Shown in pieces: positions 1 to 9,934 of a stretch of 64,000 bases of DNA. The notes below the pieces were generated by a model. It searched no databases and was not told the DNA's origin. It saw only the letters and a list, made by a program, of their open reading frames with translations. The DNA is taken from NCBI RefSeq assembly GCF_012275535.1, contig NZ_JAAVTK010000002.1:145745-209744 (forward strand), read 5' to 3'. Position 1 is the first letter of the stretch. Every line of letters begins with the position of its first letter. The DNA is from Hymenobacter artigasi. GTDB taxonomy: Bacteria; Bacteroidota; Bacteroidia; Cytophagales; Hymenobacteraceae. A program made the position numbers and the translations under genes.

Positions 1-219
1 CTTGTACATGCCGTCGCCGGCAAACGCGCCGATTTCGACCTGCGCCGCGCCCTCATCCAGCAGGTATTCAATGCGCTCGCGGGCGGTGAGCTTGCCCTTG
101 GCTTTGTGGGCGGCAATGCGCTTCTCGCCCCCGCCGAGGGCTACTTTCTGAAACTTCTGACTGAGATTGAAGCTAAGTTGCTTGAGTTGGTCTTCGTTGC
201 GGTTGAACTCGACGTTCAT
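1..219 (-). CDS. Acyl-CoA carboxylase beta subunit (carboxyltransferase), N-terminal part
   Basis: Partial gene: only the first 73 codons lie in the window and the rest continues past base 1. The translation begins MNVEFNRNEDQLKQL and contains GGGEKRIAAHKAKGK followed by LTARERIEYLLDEG. This is the conserved N-terminal signature of biotin-dependent propionyl-/methylmalonyl-CoA carboxyltransferase subunits, which move carboxyl from biotin to an acyl-CoA. The ATG at 217-219 is the natural start. A TACCTTTG box on the minus strand lies about 60 bases upstream. Substrate specificity cannot be judged from this fragment. Confidence 0.85.
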   Translation of the reverse strand, partial: MNVEFNRNEDQLKQLSFNLSQKFQKVALGGGEKRIAAHKAKGKLTARERIEYLLDEGAAQVEIGAFAGDGMYK

Positions 220-250
220 AAGGAAAGCGGGTGGGATTTGGTGGGGTTTA

Positions 251-281
251 GCACAAAAAAATCCGCCCGAAAGCGGATTTC
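251..281 (-). terminator. Rho-independent terminator downstream of the MlaD-like gene
   Basis: AAATCCGC (259-266) pairs with GCGGATTT (273-280). Read on the minus strand the stem is followed by seven T. It lies between the end of the MlaD-like gene (371) and the carboxylase start (219). Confidence 0.7.
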
Positions 282-288
282 AAAGGTA
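281..288 (-). promoter_or_regulatory. Putative -7 promoter box for the acyl-CoA carboxylase gene
   Basis: CAAAGGTA on the plus strand reads TACCTTTG on the minus strand and fits the Bacteroidota TAnnTTTG consensus. No clear TTG -33 box is seen at the usual distance, so the call is tentative. Confidence 0.4.
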
Positions 289-314
289 CGGGCTTAGCGG
301 GCTTATGCTCGTCG

Positions 315-364
315 GTCAGCCCGGGCATTCTGCGATGCAAGCAGCGACGAATGCCCGGGCTGAC
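315..364. repeat. Perfect 16-base inverted repeat
   Basis: GTCAGCCCGGGCATTC at 315-330 is exactly complementary to GAATGCCCGGGCTGAC at 349-364, with an 18-base loop. It starts 7 bases beyond the end of the MlaD-like gene and has no T-run. It could be an RNA 3'-end stabilising hairpin or a dispersed repeat. Confidence 0.8.
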
Positions 365-370
365 AAACGG

Positions 371-1378
371 CTACTTAACTACCGACGTGGTTTCCACCTT
401 TTTCACTTCGGTGGTGGTGGTGCCGTCGGGCTTTTTGGTGGTTTCTACTTTCGTCTTATCCTTGCCGCCGCCAAATACCGAGAAGTGTACGTAGCGCTTG
501 GGGTTGGCTTTCAGGTCCAGCAGCAGGTCGTTGGAGCTGGCCGAGGTGGCGGCGAGGTTGTTGTAGAGCGTGGAATCGTGCAGGAGCTTGCCCATCGAGC
601 CCGACTGGTCATTGAGGGCCGTGTTGAGGGTTTGCACGGTGGCTTGGGCATCGGCCAGGGTGGCGTTGAGGCGGCGCAGGGCCGGGCCCACGGGGGCGGT
701 TTTCAGCGAGTCGGAAAGCTGGCCGAAGTTGGTGGCTATTTTATCGAGCTTACCGGTCGTTTTGTTCAGCGCCACGCTCATCTGGGCGAAGTTGCGGGTA
801 ATCTGGTTGATGTTGGCCTGGTTGGAAGCAATGAGCCTGAGCAGCGCCTCAGTGCTGGCCCGGGCGCCCACCAGCGTGCCCTGAATGTTGGTCTGGGCGT
901 CCTTGTTCAGGAAGCCGTTGATGTTGGCCAGTGTGGCCCCCACGGTATCGAGCACGGGCAGGGCCTTGGCCTGGAAGGCATCGGCAATGCTGGAAGGCGT
1001 CACGGTGCGGATTTCTTCGCCGCCGGTATACGTTTTCGAGTTCTTACCCAAGGTGAGGGTAATGGCCTTTGAGCCCAGCAGCGAGCCGCCCAGGCTGGCG
1101 GTGGTGGAGTCGCCCACCACAATGCCTTTCTCCAGCTCCAGCGCCACGCGCACGGAGTTGCCCTTCTCGGGCTGGAGCACCATGCTCTTCACCTGGCCTA
1201 CTTTAATGCCGTTGAGCGCCACTAGGGCCCCCACGTTCAGGCCATCGACCCGCGGGTAGGTGGCATAGTAGGTCTGGTCGGAGGAAAGCACGTTGCTGCC
1301 CCGCAGGAAATTGAAGCCGATGATGAGGGCGGCAATGGCGACGATGGCGAGGAGCGCCACTTTTATTTCTTTAGACAC
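371..1378 (-). CDS. MlaD/MCE family lipid-transport protein
   Basis: About 335 aa. A GTG start at 1376-1378 gives VSKEIKVALLAIVAI, the usual start of Bacteroidota MCE proteins. An ATG 31 codons upstream would add an unlikely basic leader. One N-terminal transmembrane helix is followed by the MCE domain (YYATYPRVDGLNVGALVALNGIKVGQV, written here in parts: DGLNVGALVALNGIKVG) and a long helical tail with a repetitive threonine/lysine-rich end (TTTTEVKKVETTSVVK). MCE proteins are the periplasmic substrate-binding part of phospholipid transporters between inner and outer membrane. It lies downstream of the amidase on the same strand and opposite the LptD-like gene, an envelope-biogenesis setting. 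The permease and ATPase are not in view. Confidence 0.85.
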   Translation of the reverse strand: MSKEIKVALLAIVAIAALIIGFNFLRGSNVLSSDQTYYATYPRVDGLNVGALVALNGIKVGQVKSMVLQPEKGNSVRVALELEKGIVVGDSTTASLGGSLLGSKAITLTLGKNSKTYTGGEEIRTVTPSSIADAFQAKALPVLDTVGATLANINGFLNKDAQTNIQGTLVGARASTEALLRLIASNQANINQITRNFAQMSVALNKTTGKLDKIATNFGQLSDSLKTAPVGPALRRLNATLADAQATVQTLNTALNDQSGSMGKLLHDSTLYNNLAATSASSNDLLLDLKANPKRYVHFSVFGGGKDKTKVETTKKPDGTTTTEVKKVETTSVVK

Positions 1379-1491
1379 GAGGGTAATAATTGGATGAAAA
1401 CGGAAGGGAGGCGAAAGCGAACTGCGGGTATCTACGACGGAAGTGCGAAGGCCGGTCGCCGGGCAGTGCAACTCCTTGCCGTACCGCTTAC

Positions 1492-2343
1492 CTAACCGCC
1501 TTCCAGCTCGCGCTTGTACTCGCGGAAGGCGCGATAGATGCCTGCGGCCATATACGATTGATTGGCTTTATCGTTGAGGTAACGCTCTTCGGCCGGATTA
1601 GTTAGAAAGCCCGACTCGATGAGCACCGAGGGCATGGTCGATTTCCAGAGCACCAGAAAGCCGGCCTGCTTCACGCCGCGGCTGGGGCGGCTCACGCTGG
1701 TGCGCAGCTGCCTATCCACGCGCTGGGCAAAGCGCAGGCTGTTGGTGATGTAGGCCGACTGAAACAGCGAGAACAGAATGTGGCTTTGGGGCGAGCTGGG
1801 GTCGAAGCCGTCGTAGCGGGTTTTGTAGTCCTTTTCCTGCAGGATTACCGAGTTTTCGCGCTGGGCCACGCCCAGATTGGCAGTGCTTTTATGCAGGCCC
1901 ATGGTCCACACCTCAGTGCCGTGGCTCTGGCTGGGACCGGCGTTGCAATGAATGGAAATAAAGAGGTCGGCGTGGTTGCGGTTGGCGATGGCGGCGCGCT
2001 CGTCGAGCTCAATAAACACGTTGGTTTTGCGCGTGTAAATCACCTTCACCTCGGGCATGTTTTCCTGAATCTGCTTGCCCAGGGCCAGGATGAGGCTCAG
2101 GGCCACGTCGGCCTCGCGGGCGCTGGCCCCGGCGCAGCCCCGGTCTTTGCCGCCGTGGCCGGCATCGAGCACCACCGTGCGCAGGCGGTAGCGGTAGGGC
2201 TCGTTAAGAGCCGTAGCCGGGAGGGCCGAATCAGGGGCGATGCGGGCGGAGTCGGCCGGGGTTTGGGCCTCCGCGTTCCACTCGCCGCTGCCGGCGCCCA
2301 GTAATAGCAAAGCGGCACTGGCCAGGATGACAATAATCCGCAC
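1492..2343 (-). CDS. N-acetylmuramoyl-L-alanine amidase (Amidase_3)
   Basis: 283 aa with an N-terminal signal peptide (IIVILASAALLLLGAGS). The amidase_3 domain shows VLDAGHGGKDRG (first zinc histidine), a glutamate in SAREADVALS, ISIHCNAG (second zinc histidine) and the catalytic glutamate in VLIESGFLTNPAEE. Such zinc enzymes cut the bond between MurNAc and the stem peptide in the periplasm during wall remodelling and division. No LysM or AMIN domain is visible, so targeting is unclear. It is followed 113 bases later by the MlaD-like gene and is divergent from the LptD-like gene. Confidence 0.92.
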   Translation of the reverse strand: MRIIVILASAALLLLGAGSGEWNAEAQTPADSARIAPDSALPATALNEPYRYRLRTVVLDAGHGGKDRGCAGASAREADVALSLILALGKQIQENMPEVKVIYTRKTNVFIELDERAAIANRNHADLFISIHCNAGPSQSHGTEVWTMGLHKSTANLGVAQRENSVILQEKDYKTRYDGFDPSSPQSHILFSLFQSAYITNSLRFAQRVDRQLRTSVSRPSRGVKQAGFLVLWKSTMPSVLIESGFLTNPAEERYLNDKANQSYMAAGIYRAFREYKRELEGG

Positions 2344-2374
2344 GTTGTTCGTTGAAGGGGCGGTAGCGACCTGC

Positions 2375-2382
2375 TACCTTTG
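2375..2382 (+). promoter_or_regulatory. Promoter of the LptD-like gene (-7 box)
   Basis: TACCTTTG matches TAnnTTTG. A TTG at 2352-2354 lies 20 bases upstream, a good -33 spacing. Confidence 0.6.
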
Positions 2383-2391
2383 TAGAAGCCC

Positions 2392-2399
2392 CAAAAGTA
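2392..2399 (-). promoter_or_regulatory. Putative promoter of the amidase-MlaD unit (-7 box)
   Basis: CAAAAGTA on the plus strand reads TACTTTTG on the minus strand, about 50 bases before the amidase start. It faces the LptD-gene promoter only 9 bases away, so the two units share a compact divergent control region. The -33 box is weak. Confidence 0.45.
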
Positions 2400-2422
2400 A
2401 CCGATTTAACTGCTACTATACT

Positions 2423-5400
2423 TTGCCTGTTTGGTTTGGCCTTCGTTCCGAAGCTGATTTCCGGCCCGCGCCGCGCCGCCGCACCGGCTTTTCATGGGCC
2501 GGCCTGGCCCTGTCCGGCCTCTTTTTTTTATTGCTGACCGGCACTCCGGGCACCGCCCGGGCCCAGACCGGCACGTCCACCCAGCCCAAGCCCAAAACGG
2601 CCCGCAAGGCCAAAATCCAGGCCCGCAAGGCGCGGGTGAAAGCCATTCTGGCCGCCCCCACCAGCCAGGGCGACACCACCAGGGCCCGCCCCAAGGCCAT
2701 TCCGGCCGCCCGGCCCGGCCAGCGTGCTGGCTCTGCCCCCACCCCACCGGTACGCAATATTTCCGTCGACCCGCGCGACCCCGTGGGGCCGCCCCCGCCC
2801 GGCGTGCGCAACACGGGTCAGTCGCGGGTGCCCGGCGCTTCGCACAAGGCCGTGCCCGATACCCTGGCTCGCCCCAGCGGCCTCAATTCGCCCACCGATA
2901 CCAGCAGGCTGGTGAACGGCGTGCGCCGCGCCAACGACTCGCTGCAAGTGGCGGCACGGCCCAAAGGCCAAATCGAGAGCACGATAAAGTACCAAGCCCA
3001 GGACTCCATTCAGTTCGATGTGACCCAGAAGGTGGCGCGGCTCTACAATAAGTCCAGCGTGACCTATGGCGACACCGACCTCAAGGCCTACCTCATCACC
3101 ATCAACTACGGCACCAACACCATGCAGGCCGATGGCCGGCTCGACACGCTGAAGAACAAAGTGGAAGGCCGGCCCGTGCTCAAAGACAAGGGCGGCCTGT
3201 ACACGGCCGGCAGCATTGCCTACAATTTCAAGAGTAAAAAGGCCAAGGTGACCGAGGCCGTGACTACCCAGGGCGAAGGCTACGTGAGCGCCGCCACCAT
3301 CAAGCGGATGCCCAACGGCGACATCAACGGCCTGAACGGGCGCTACACCACCTGCAACCTGGAGCACCCGCACTTCTACATTCAGGCTAGAAAGATGAAG
3401 GTGATTCCGGGCAAGGAAGTGGTGACCGGGCCGTTCAACCTCGTGATTGGCGACATTCCCACGCCGCTGGGTTTCCTGTTCGGCTTTTTCCCCACGCCCA
3501 ATAAAAGCCGGGGCTCGGGCGTGCTCATTCCCACCTTCGGGCAGGCCGCCGACCGGGGCTACTACCTCACCAACGGCGGCTACTACTTCGCCCCGAACGA
3601 CTACATCGGCGTGCGCCTCACCGGCGACATCTACGCCGGCAACGCCCAGAGCTGGGGCGGCTTCGGGGCCACCGCCGATTTTTCGTACCTGAAGCGCTAC
3701 ACCTACCAGGGCAATTTCAACTTCCGCTTCTCGAACCGGCCGCTCAACCCCATTCTGACTACCGACGCGCTCACGACCACGCCGGTTTACATCAAGCCGC
3801 CGTCGGCCAACTCATTCTGGGTAACCTGGAACCACACGCCGGTGCCCAAGCCGGGCGGGGGCCGCTTCACGGCCAGCGTGAATGCCGGCACCAGCAGCTT
3901 CAACAAGGTAAACAGCTTCGATGCCCGCCGCTACCTATCCACGCAGTTCAGCTCCAGCATTGGCTACGCGAAGCAGATTCGGAACTCGCCCTGGAACTAC
4001 GACATCAAAGCCAGCCAAAGCCAGGGCACCGACGGCACCATGACCTTCGTGCTGCCCGACATCAGCGTGGGCCTGGCCCGCCAGTACCCCTACCAGTGGT
4101 TCGGCATCCAGCCGGGCGCGGGCGGCAAGTTTGGCTCCAAATCATACGAGCAGTTCACGTTCAGCTACAACCTCACGGCCCGCAACGAGCTGACCAACGT
4201 GCTGGCGGCCCGCAGCCTGAGCAACGGCCTGCCGCTACTGGGCGGCACCAGCGCATCGACCAATATTCCGGTGAGCTTTGCCAATATTGGCCGGCTGCTG
4301 GCCAACTCCCGCAACGGCATGCAGCATCAGTTTGGCATCGGGCTGGGTTCGTACTCCATCGGGCCGCACCTCAAGCTGAGCCCGTCGGTGTCGTACAGCG
4401 AGGTGTGGTTTGCCCAGAAGCTCAACTACAGCTACGTTCCCGGAGCTAATGCGGTGCGTATCGATACCACCTACGGCTTCAACCGCGTGAACAGCTACTC
4501 GGGGTCCGTGAGCCTGAACACCACGTTCTACGGCACCTTTGTGCGCAAGGGCACGCATAAAATCCAGGCCATCCGCCACAAGGCCACGCCCAGCATGAAC
4601 TACTCCTATGCCCCGCCTCTGAACGAAAACCGGGATGTGTTTCCGAAGGGCGCAACTGTGCTGAACGGCTACAAGAACCAGTTTGGCCAGACCTTATTCG
4701 CCAACAACCTCGCCGACGCTGCGATTCTCAATGGCTACGCCTTCAATAACTACAACAACTTCCTGTACGCCGTGCCCGGCGGCTCGCGGCAGAGCCAGGT
4801 TTCTTTCAGCCTGCAAAACTCGGTGGAGATGAAGGTGCGCGACTCCAAAGACACCACCGGCCTCAGCCCTTTCAAAAAAGTGAGCCTGATTGACGGGCTT
4901 GACTTCAACATCGGCTACAATCTCGCCGCCCCTAAAGATGTCCAGGCCCTCACGCCGCTGAACGTGATTTTCCGGACCCAAATCGCCAAAAAGCTTAGCC
5001 TCAACAGCGGCGCCAGCTTCGAGGCATACCAGCGCGACAGCAAGGGCCTGCCCATCAATAAATTTCTGTTTGAGGCCGACCCGCGCAAGCTGCTGCGCCT
5101 GGCCTCGGCCACTTTCCAAACCAATTACTCCTTCAACCCGGCCAGCGGCAAGAAAAAAACCGCCGTGCCCCGCGCCGTGGCCCCGGCCAACAACCCCAGC
5201 CTGGGCGCGGTGGGCCCCAACTACTACGCCGACTACGTCGATTTCGACATTCCGTGGGAGCTCAACCTGTCGTATTCGGCCGGCTACACGACCAATGCCG
5301 TGCCCCTCACCTCGGAGTATCTCAAGAACAACCAGCGCCCGCCCATCCTGGCCCTCAACAACATTCGCGCCGACGGCTCCATCAAGCTCACCGAAAACCT

Positions 5401-5611
5401 GCGCTTCACCACCGGCTTTGGCTACGATTTCACCAGTCAGGCCGTCACGTTCCCCACTGTATCCTTCTTCCGCGACCTGCACTGCTGGCAGATTAACGGC
5501 ACCTGGATTCCCTTCGGCCAGCTCAAGGGCTACAACTTCACCATCGCGGCCAAGAGCAGCCTGCTGCAGGACCTCAAGCTGAACCGCAACCGCTACGCGC
5601 AGTACCAGTAG
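2423..5611 (+). CDS. lptD: LptD-like LPS assembly outer-membrane protein
   Basis: About 1062 aa from a TTG at 2423. In-frame ATGs farther upstream overlap the divergent amidase and the promoter, so a non-ATG start is inferred. A basic n-region (RPAPRRR) precedes a hydrophobic signal peptide ending near GTARAQ. A low-complexity Pro/Ala/Lys region follows. Next comes an OstA/LptA-like domain ([38 protein letters not shown]) and the large barrel with [37 protein letters not shown] and alternating aromatic strands. LptD inserts lipopolysaccharide into the outer leaflet. The Bacteroidota form is larger than the E. coli protein (784 aa). The start site is the uncertain point. Confidence 0.82.
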   Translation: MPVWFGLRSEADFRPAPRRRTGFSWAGLALSGLFFLLLTGTPGTARAQTGTSTQPKPKTARKAKIQARKARVKAILAAPTSQGDTTRARPKAIPAARPGQRAGSAPTPPVRNISVDPRDPVGPPPPGVRNTGQSRVPGASHKAVPDTLARPSGLNSPTDTSRLVNGVRRANDSLQVAARPKGQIESTIKYQAQDSIQFDVTQKVARLYNKSSVTYGDTDLKAYLITINYGTNTMQADGRLDTLKNKVEGRPVLKDKGGLYTAGSIAYNFKSKKAKVTEAVTTQGEGYVSAATIKRMPNGDINGLNGRYTTCNLEHPHFYIQARKMKVIPGKEVVTGPFNLVIGDIPTPLGFLFGFFPTPNKSRGSGVLIPTFGQAADRGYYLTNGGYYFAPNDYIGVRLTGDIYAGNAQSWGGFGATADFSYLKRYTYQGNFNFRFSNRPLNPILTTDALTTTPVYIKPPSANSFWVTWNHTPVPKPGGGRFTASVNAGTSSFNKVNSFDARRYLSTQFSSSIGYAKQIRNSPWNYDIKASQSQGTDGTMTFVLPDISVGLARQYPYQWFGIQPGAGGKFGSKSYEQFTFSYNLTARNELTNVLAARSLSNGLPLLGGTSASTNIPVSFANIGRLLANSRNGMQHQFGIGLGSYSIGPHLKLSPSVSYSEVWFAQKLNYSYVPGANAVRIDTTYGFNRVNSYSGSVSLNTTFYGTFVRKGTHKIQAIRHKATPSMNYSYAPPLNENRDVFPKGATVLNGYKNQFGQTLFANNLADAAILNGYAFNNYNNFLYAVPGGSRQSQVSFSLQNSVEMKVRDSKDTTGLSPFKKVSLIDGLDFNIGYNLAAPKDVQALTPLNVIFRTQIAKKLSLNSGASFEAYQRDSKGLPINKFLFEADPRKLLRLASATFQTNYSFNPASGKKKTAVPRAVAPANNPSLGAVGPNYYADYVDFDIPWELNLSYSAGYTTNAVPLTSEYLKNNQRPPILALNNIRADGSIKLTENLRFTTGFGYDFTSQAVTFPTVSFFRDLHCWQINGTWIPFGQLKGYNFTIAAKSSLLQDLKLNRNRYAQYQ

Positions 5612-5751
5612 CCCTCGACCCAGCCAATACGCTTCGTTTTCAGCCCTTGCGCTCCGGCCAGGGGCTTTTTGCTGCCCGCCCGGCGCGGGCTAACGAAATT
5701 GTTGCCAGCTTTGCCCCGCCAAACGGCCTCTTATTCGCAAACCTGCCCGCC

Positions 5752-6567
5752 ATGTCTCAGCACAAGGAAGTCAAACTCGTTACCACCCACCAGATGCTCG
5801 CTATGAAGGAGCGGGGGGAAAAAATCTCCATGCTCACGGCCTACGACTACTCGATGGCCCAGATTCTCGACGGCGCGGGCATCGACGTGCTGCTCGTCGG
5901 CGACTCGGCCTCCAACGTCATGGCCGGCCACGAAACCACCCTCCCCATCACCCTCGACCAGATGATATACCACGCCCAAAGCGTGGTGCGCGCCGTGAAA
6001 CGCGCCTTCGTGGTGGTCGATATGCCCTTCGGCTCCTATCAGGGCAACTCGTCGGAGGCGTTGCGCTCGGCCATCCGCATCATGAAAGAATCGGGCGGCC
6101 ACGGCGTGAAGCTTGAAGGCGGTGCCGAAGTGAAGGACAGTATTATTCGCATTCTCACGGCCGGCATTCCGGTGATGGGCCACCTCGGTCTCACGCCGCA
6201 GTCCATCTACAAATTCGGCACCTACAGCGTGCGCGCCAAGGAAGAAGCCGAGGCCCAAAAGCTGCTCGAAGATGCCCGCCTGCTCCAGGAAATCGGCTGC
6301 TTCGGCCTGGTGCTGGAGAAAATTCCCGCTTCCCTGGCCAAGCAGGTCGCCGAGGAGCTCACCATTCCCGTCATCGGCATCGGCGCCGGCCCCGACGTAG
6401 ACGGCCAGGTGCTGGTCGTACACGACCTGCTCGGCATCACCAAGGAATTCAAGCCCCGCTTCCTGCGCCGCTACGCCGAGCTGCACGACATCATGACCGA
6501 AGCCGTGGAACACTACGTGGCCGACGTGAAAAGCCGCGAGTTTCCGAGCAAAGAGGAAGGCTACTAG
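5752..6567 (+). CDS. panB: 3-methyl-2-oxobutanoate hydroxymethyltransferase
   Basis: 271 aa. PanB adds a hydroxymethyl group from methylene-tetrahydrofolate to 2-oxoisovalerate, the first step of pantothenate (coenzyme A) synthesis in the cytoplasm. Conserved segments include [20 protein letters not shown], the metal site [36 protein letters not shown] and [12 protein letters not shown]. The ATG at 5752 (MSQHKEV) starts the family alignment; an earlier in-frame ATG adds 35 unlike residues. Length is typical. No other pan gene is adjacent. Confidence 0.95.
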   Translation: MSQHKEVKLVTTHQMLAMKERGEKISMLTAYDYSMAQILDGAGIDVLLVGDSASNVMAGHETTLPITLDQMIYHAQSVVRAVKRAFVVVDMPFGSYQGNSSEALRSAIRIMKESGGHGVKLEGGAEVKDSIIRILTAGIPVMGHLGLTPQSIYKFGTYSVRAKEEAEAQKLLEDARLLQEIGCFGLVLEKIPASLAKQVAEELTIPVIGIGAGPDVDGQVLVVHDLLGITKEFKPRFLRRYAELHDIMTEAVEHYVADVKSREFPSKEEGY

Positions 6568-6577
6568 AACGGTTTCG

Positions 6578-6669
6578 CCTGTCATCCTGAGCGGAGCGAA
6601 GGACCTTATCACGCTCGAATAATTTATTCTGACGTAAATAAGGTCCTTCGCTCCGCTCAGAATGACAGG
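6578..6669. repeat. Dispersed long inverted repeat, family A copy 1
   Basis: CCTGTCATCCTGAGCGGAGC... (from 6578) pairs over about 32 bases with the reverse complement ending at 6669, with one mismatch and a 27-base AT-rich loop. It begins 10 bases after the panB stop. A second copy lies at 46141-46254. Confidence 0.85.
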
Positions 6670-6836
6670 CCCAGCCTGGATGACAGCCATCAGTTCACTC
6701 CCGCTCAGCTTCGTATCTTCGCTGCGCTAACAGCAAGAGCGGAGCGCCCGGTGAGTGTGGTCTGACGACGTGCGATGGCCCCCGAGGGGCCCCGGCCCGC
6801 TCCTGCGAATACTCATATCCCGCCCGTTCCCATCGC

Positions 6837-7547
6837 GTGAATCGTCCCAACATCTGGTCCGAAGGCAGAGAAATTCTGTTCGAAGACAACCATCTTCTCG
6901 TCATCAACAAGCCCGCCGGCCTGCTCGTGCAGGGCGACGCCACCGGCGACGAGCCCCTCTCCAAAAAGGCCGCCGAGTACCTGCGCTTCAAGTACAAGAA
7001 GCCCGGCGAAGCCTTCGTGGGCGTGTGCCACCGCATCGACCGGCCGGTATCGGGCATCGTCATTCTGGCCAAAACCAGCAAGGCCCTGAGCCGCCTGAAC
7101 GAGATGTTCCGGGACGATAAAATCCACAAAACCTATTGGGCCCTCACCGGCCGCCCGCCCGTGCCCGAAAGCGGCACCCTCATCCACTGGCTGGTGAAGG
7201 ACACCGTGCGCAACGTCACCAAAGCCTACTCCGAGAAGCACAGCCAGGGCCTGCGCTCCGAGCTAAGCTACGAGCTGCTGGGCATGGCCGGCAACCGCTA
7301 CCTGCTCCAGGTGAACCCCGTAACCGGCCGCCCCCACCAGATTCGGACTCAGCTGGCCACCGGCCTCGGCACTCCCATCATCGGCGACGTGAAATACGGC
7401 TTCATCGCCCCGCTGCCCGATGTGAGCATTGCCCTGCACGCCCGCCGGCTGCAACTGCAGCACCCCGTCACGAAGGAGCTGATGACCTTTGTGGCCCCCC
7501 TGCCCGATGCCCCGCACTGGGACGCGGCCCGCGAGTACTACAAGTAA
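6837..7547 (+). CDS. RluA-family RNA pseudouridine synthase
   Basis: 236 aa from a GTG at 6837. The catalytic motif VCHRIDRPVSGIVILAKT carries the aspartate that attacks the uridine ring; NKPAGLLVQGD and VTGRPHQIRTQLA are the other family signatures. It converts specific uridines in rRNA or tRNA to pseudouridine. There is no N-terminal S4 domain, so it is a short stand-alone form like RluA or TruC. The exact target cannot be told from sequence. Confidence 0.92.
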   Translation: MNRPNIWSEGREILFEDNHLLVINKPAGLLVQGDATGDEPLSKKAAEYLRFKYKKPGEAFVGVCHRIDRPVSGIVILAKTSKALSRLNEMFRDDKIHKTYWALTGRPPVPESGTLIHWLVKDTVRNVTKAYSEKHSQGLRSELSYELLGMAGNRYLLQVNPVTGRPHQIRTQLATGLGTPIIGDVKYGFIAPLPDVSIALHARRLQLQHPVTKELMTFVAPLPDAPHWDAAREYYK

Positions 7548-7689
7548 GCACCTGCCAAACGTGCAAGATTTTGGCCTTCCCGGCTCAAATCTCCCGCTGC
7601 CCTAACCCCGGCCGTAATTTTGTATCGTCGCTGCTGAACCTAAGCCCAGGCCTTTTACTTGTGCAGTCAGCTTCTCTATTCCAGCTTGT

Positions 7690-8478
7690 ATGGCTATCCT
7701 CATTTTCTTCGTTGCCCACTATTACTTATCCCTGTTCACGCAGACGTTTTACCTGCACCGCTACGCGGCGCATAAAATGTTCACGATGAACAAGTTCTGG
7801 GAGAAGTTCTTCTTCCTGTTCACCTACATGTGCCAGGGCAGCAGCTTCCTCTCGCCCCGGGCCTACGCGCTGCTGCACCGCATGCACCACGCCTACTCCG
7901 ACACCGCCCTGGACCCGCACTCGCCCCACTTCTCGAATAACGCGTTCGATATGATGTGGAAGACCAAGGTGATTTACAACGATGTGGTGAACAACGAGCA
8001 CGAAGGTGCCAAGCGCTTCGAAGGCGACATTCCGGAGTGGAAGTGGCTCGACAAGTTCGGCGGCACCGTGTACTCGCGCCTCGGCTGGGGCACGGCCTAC
8101 GTGCTGTTCTACATCAACTTCGCCACGGCCTGGTGGCAGTATCTGCTGCTCCCCATCCACTTCCTGATGGGTCCTATCCACGGGGCTATCGTGAACTGGG
8201 GCGGCCACAAATACGGCTACCAGAACTTCGACAACCGCGACAAATCGCGCAACACCCTGGCCCTGGATTTCCTGGCCTTCGGCGAGCTCTTCCAGAACAA
8301 CCACCACAAGTTGCCCATGCGCGTTAACTTCGGCGTGAAGTGGTGGGAATTCGACCCTACTTATGTGGCTATCTGGGGCTTGGATAAGGTTGGCGTGATT
8401 AAGATTAAGCGCAAAAACATGAACCTGAACACGATGTCGAAACTGGCCAAGCCCAAGCGCGAAGCCATGGCGGCGTAG
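7690..8478 (+). CDS. Acyl-CoA/fatty-acid desaturase (membrane di-iron)
   Basis: 262 aa integral membrane protein. Three histidine clusters bind the di-iron centre: LHRYAAHKMF, LLHRMHHAYSD and FQNNHHKLPM, with a further NWGGHKYGYQNF. This spacing is that of delta-9 stearoyl-CoA-type desaturases, which put a cis double bond into saturated acyl chains for membrane fluidity. Hydrophobic stretches lie at about residues 3-18 and 125-160. It is shorter than eukaryotic homologues. A TAATTTTG box at 7615-7622 may be its promoter. It is followed by a family B repeat and a terminator. Confidence 0.9.
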   Translation: MAILIFFVAHYYLSLFTQTFYLHRYAAHKMFTMNKFWEKFFFLFTYMCQGSSFLSPRAYALLHRMHHAYSDTALDPHSPHFSNNAFDMMWKTKVIYNDVVNNEHEGAKRFEGDIPEWKWLDKFGGTVYSRLGWGTAYVLFYINFATAWWQYLLLPIHFLMGPIHGAIVNWGGHKYGYQNFDNRDKSRNTLALDFLAFGELFQNNHHKLPMRVNFGVKWWEFDPTYVAIWGLDKVGVIKIKRKNMNLNTMSKLAKPKREAMAA

Positions 8479-8480
8479 CT

Positions 8481-8590
8481 ATAACGTCATTCCGAGCGTA
8501 GCCGAGGAATCTCGCGTGCAATTGATTCAATCACAAAAAAGGATTACTGCCACACGCAAGATTCCTCGGCTGCGCTCGGAATGACGTTAT
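8481..8590. repeat. Dispersed long inverted repeat, family B copy 1
   Basis: ATAACGTCATTCCGAGCGTA (8481-8500) and the following GCCGAGGAATCTCGCGTG pair with the reverse complement ending at 8590, with a few mismatches and an AT-rich centre. It begins 3 bases after the desaturase stop. Related copies are at 46871-46979 and, shortened, at 42393-42431. Confidence 0.85.
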
Positions 8591-8621
8591 AAAGCCCTGG
8601 CCCCGCGCCAGGGCTTTTTTT
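8591..8621 (+). terminator. Rho-independent terminator after the desaturase
   Basis: AGCCCTGG and CCAGGGCT pair around a 7-base loop and are followed by seven T, just before the rpsP promoter. Confidence 0.85.
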
Positions 8622-8655
8622 ATGCCCAATCGTAGCTAATACCCTGAACAAACGC

Positions 8656-8663
8656 TACCTTTG
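8656..8663 (+). promoter_or_regulatory. -7 promoter box of the rpsP operon
   Basis: TACCTTTG fits TAnnTTTG and lies 63 bases before the rpsP ATG. The -33 region is a T-run rather than a clear TTG. Confidence 0.55.
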
Positions 8664-8726
8664 CACTCCCAATTTCGGGAAACCCTAACCCGACGGACGA
8701 GTTCCGTCACACAACCCCACCGGTTT

Positions 8727-9272
8727 ATGGCAGTTAAAATCCGCCTCGCCCGCCGTGGCCGCAAAAAGGCCGCGACTTACGACATCGTAGTAGCTGACGC
8801 CCGCGCTCCCCGCGATGGCCGTTTCATCGAGAAAATCGGTACCTACAACCCCCAAACTAACCCCGCCACCATCAACTACGACGCCGACCGTGCGTTCTAC
8901 TGGATGATGACCGGTGCTCAGCCGACCGACACCGTTCGGGCCATGCTCAGCTACCGCGGCGTGCTCTACCGTCGTCACCTGCAACTGGGTGTCGACAAGG
9001 GTGCCATCACCCAGGAAGTTGCTGACCAGCGCTTCAGCGCCTGGAAAGACGAGAAGGATGCTAAAATCGAAGGCAAGCGCACTGGCCTCGATGATGCCAA
9101 GGCAACCGCCAAGAAAGCTGCTTTCGACGCCGAAACCAAGGTGAAGGACAACCGCGCCGAGGCGCAGCGCCAGAAGGCTGCTGCCCTGCTGGCCGCCAAC
9201 GCACCCGCTCCTGCTGCCGAAGAAGCTACCGAGGCTCCGGCCGAAGAGGCTACCGAAGCTGCTGCCGAGTAG
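8727..9272 (+). CDS. rpsP: 30S ribosomal protein S16
   Basis: 181 aa. The first ~90 residues are S16 ([49 protein letters not shown]), a 30S assembly protein. A long Lys/Ala/Glu-rich tail ending [17 protein letters not shown] roughly doubles the length; such tails are usual in Bacteroidota S16. The ATG at 8727 was chosen over an upstream in-frame ATG because the protein aligns from MAVKIRL. It leads the rpsP-rimM-trmD-rplS cluster. Confidence 0.97.
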   Translation: MAVKIRLARRGRKKAATYDIVVADARAPRDGRFIEKIGTYNPQTNPATINYDADRAFYWMMTGAQPTDTVRAMLSYRGVLYRRHLQLGVDKGAITQEVADQRFSAWKDEKDAKIEGKRTGLDDAKATAKKAAFDAETKVKDNRAEAQRQKAAALLAANAPAPAAEEATEAPAEEATEAAAE

Positions 9273-9366
9273 GTTGTAAGGTTTCTGAAAACCGAAAGCG
9301 TTTGGGAGTTGTGAGCCGGACCGGCTGGCAACCCCCAAACGCTTTTTCGTTATCCCCTCCCCTATT

Positions 9367-9933
9367 ATGACGCTCGACGAAACCTATCAGCTCGGCTACC
9401 TCATCAAAACCCACGGCCTGCGCGGCCAGATAGTGGCCCACTTCGACGTGGATGATGTAGCGGCCTACACCAAGCTCAAAACGGTGTACCTCACCCTGGC
9501 CGGTGCTCCCACCAAGCTGGTGGAGCACCACATCGAAAAAGTGCAGCCCCAGTCCGGCAATAAAGTGCTGCTGAAGCTGCGCGGCATCGACCGCATTGAG
9601 GAGGCCGAGCCCCTGCGCGGCTCGCAGCTCCACCTGCCCCTAGCCGCCCTGCCGGAGCTCGAAGAAGACCAGTTCTACTTCCACGACGTCATCGGCTTCA
9701 CCGTGGTGGATTCAACTATGGGCCCGCTCGGCACCGTGGAGAACTTCTACGAGCTGCCCCAGCAGGACATGCTGGCCATGAGCTACCAGGGCCAGGAAGT
9801 GCTGATTCCGGTAGTGGATGAGCTAATCAGCCACGCCGACCACGCCAAAAAAGAGATTTACGTGAACCTGCCCGATGGCCTGCTCGACGTGTACCTCAAG
9901 CCCAGCACCCGCCAGCAGGACGAAGCCGAGTAA
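9367..9933 (+). CDS. rimM: Ribosome maturation factor RimM
   Basis: 188 aa. The N-terminal RimM domain ([20 protein letters not shown]) and C-terminal PRC-barrel ([35 protein letters not shown]) are in the usual order. RimM binds S19 and helps 30S head assembly. It follows rpsP by 94 bases and precedes trmD, the conserved bacterial order. Confidence 0.95.
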   Translation: MTLDETYQLGYLIKTHGLRGQIVAHFDVDDVAAYTKLKTVYLTLAGAPTKLVEHHIEKVQPQSGNKVLLKLRGIDRIEEAEPLRGSQLHLPLAALPELEEDQFYFHDVIGFTVVDSTMGPLGTVENFYELPQQDMLAMSYQGQEVLIPVVDELISHADHAKKEIYVNLPDGLLDVYLKPSTRQQDEAE

Positions 9934-9934
9934 A

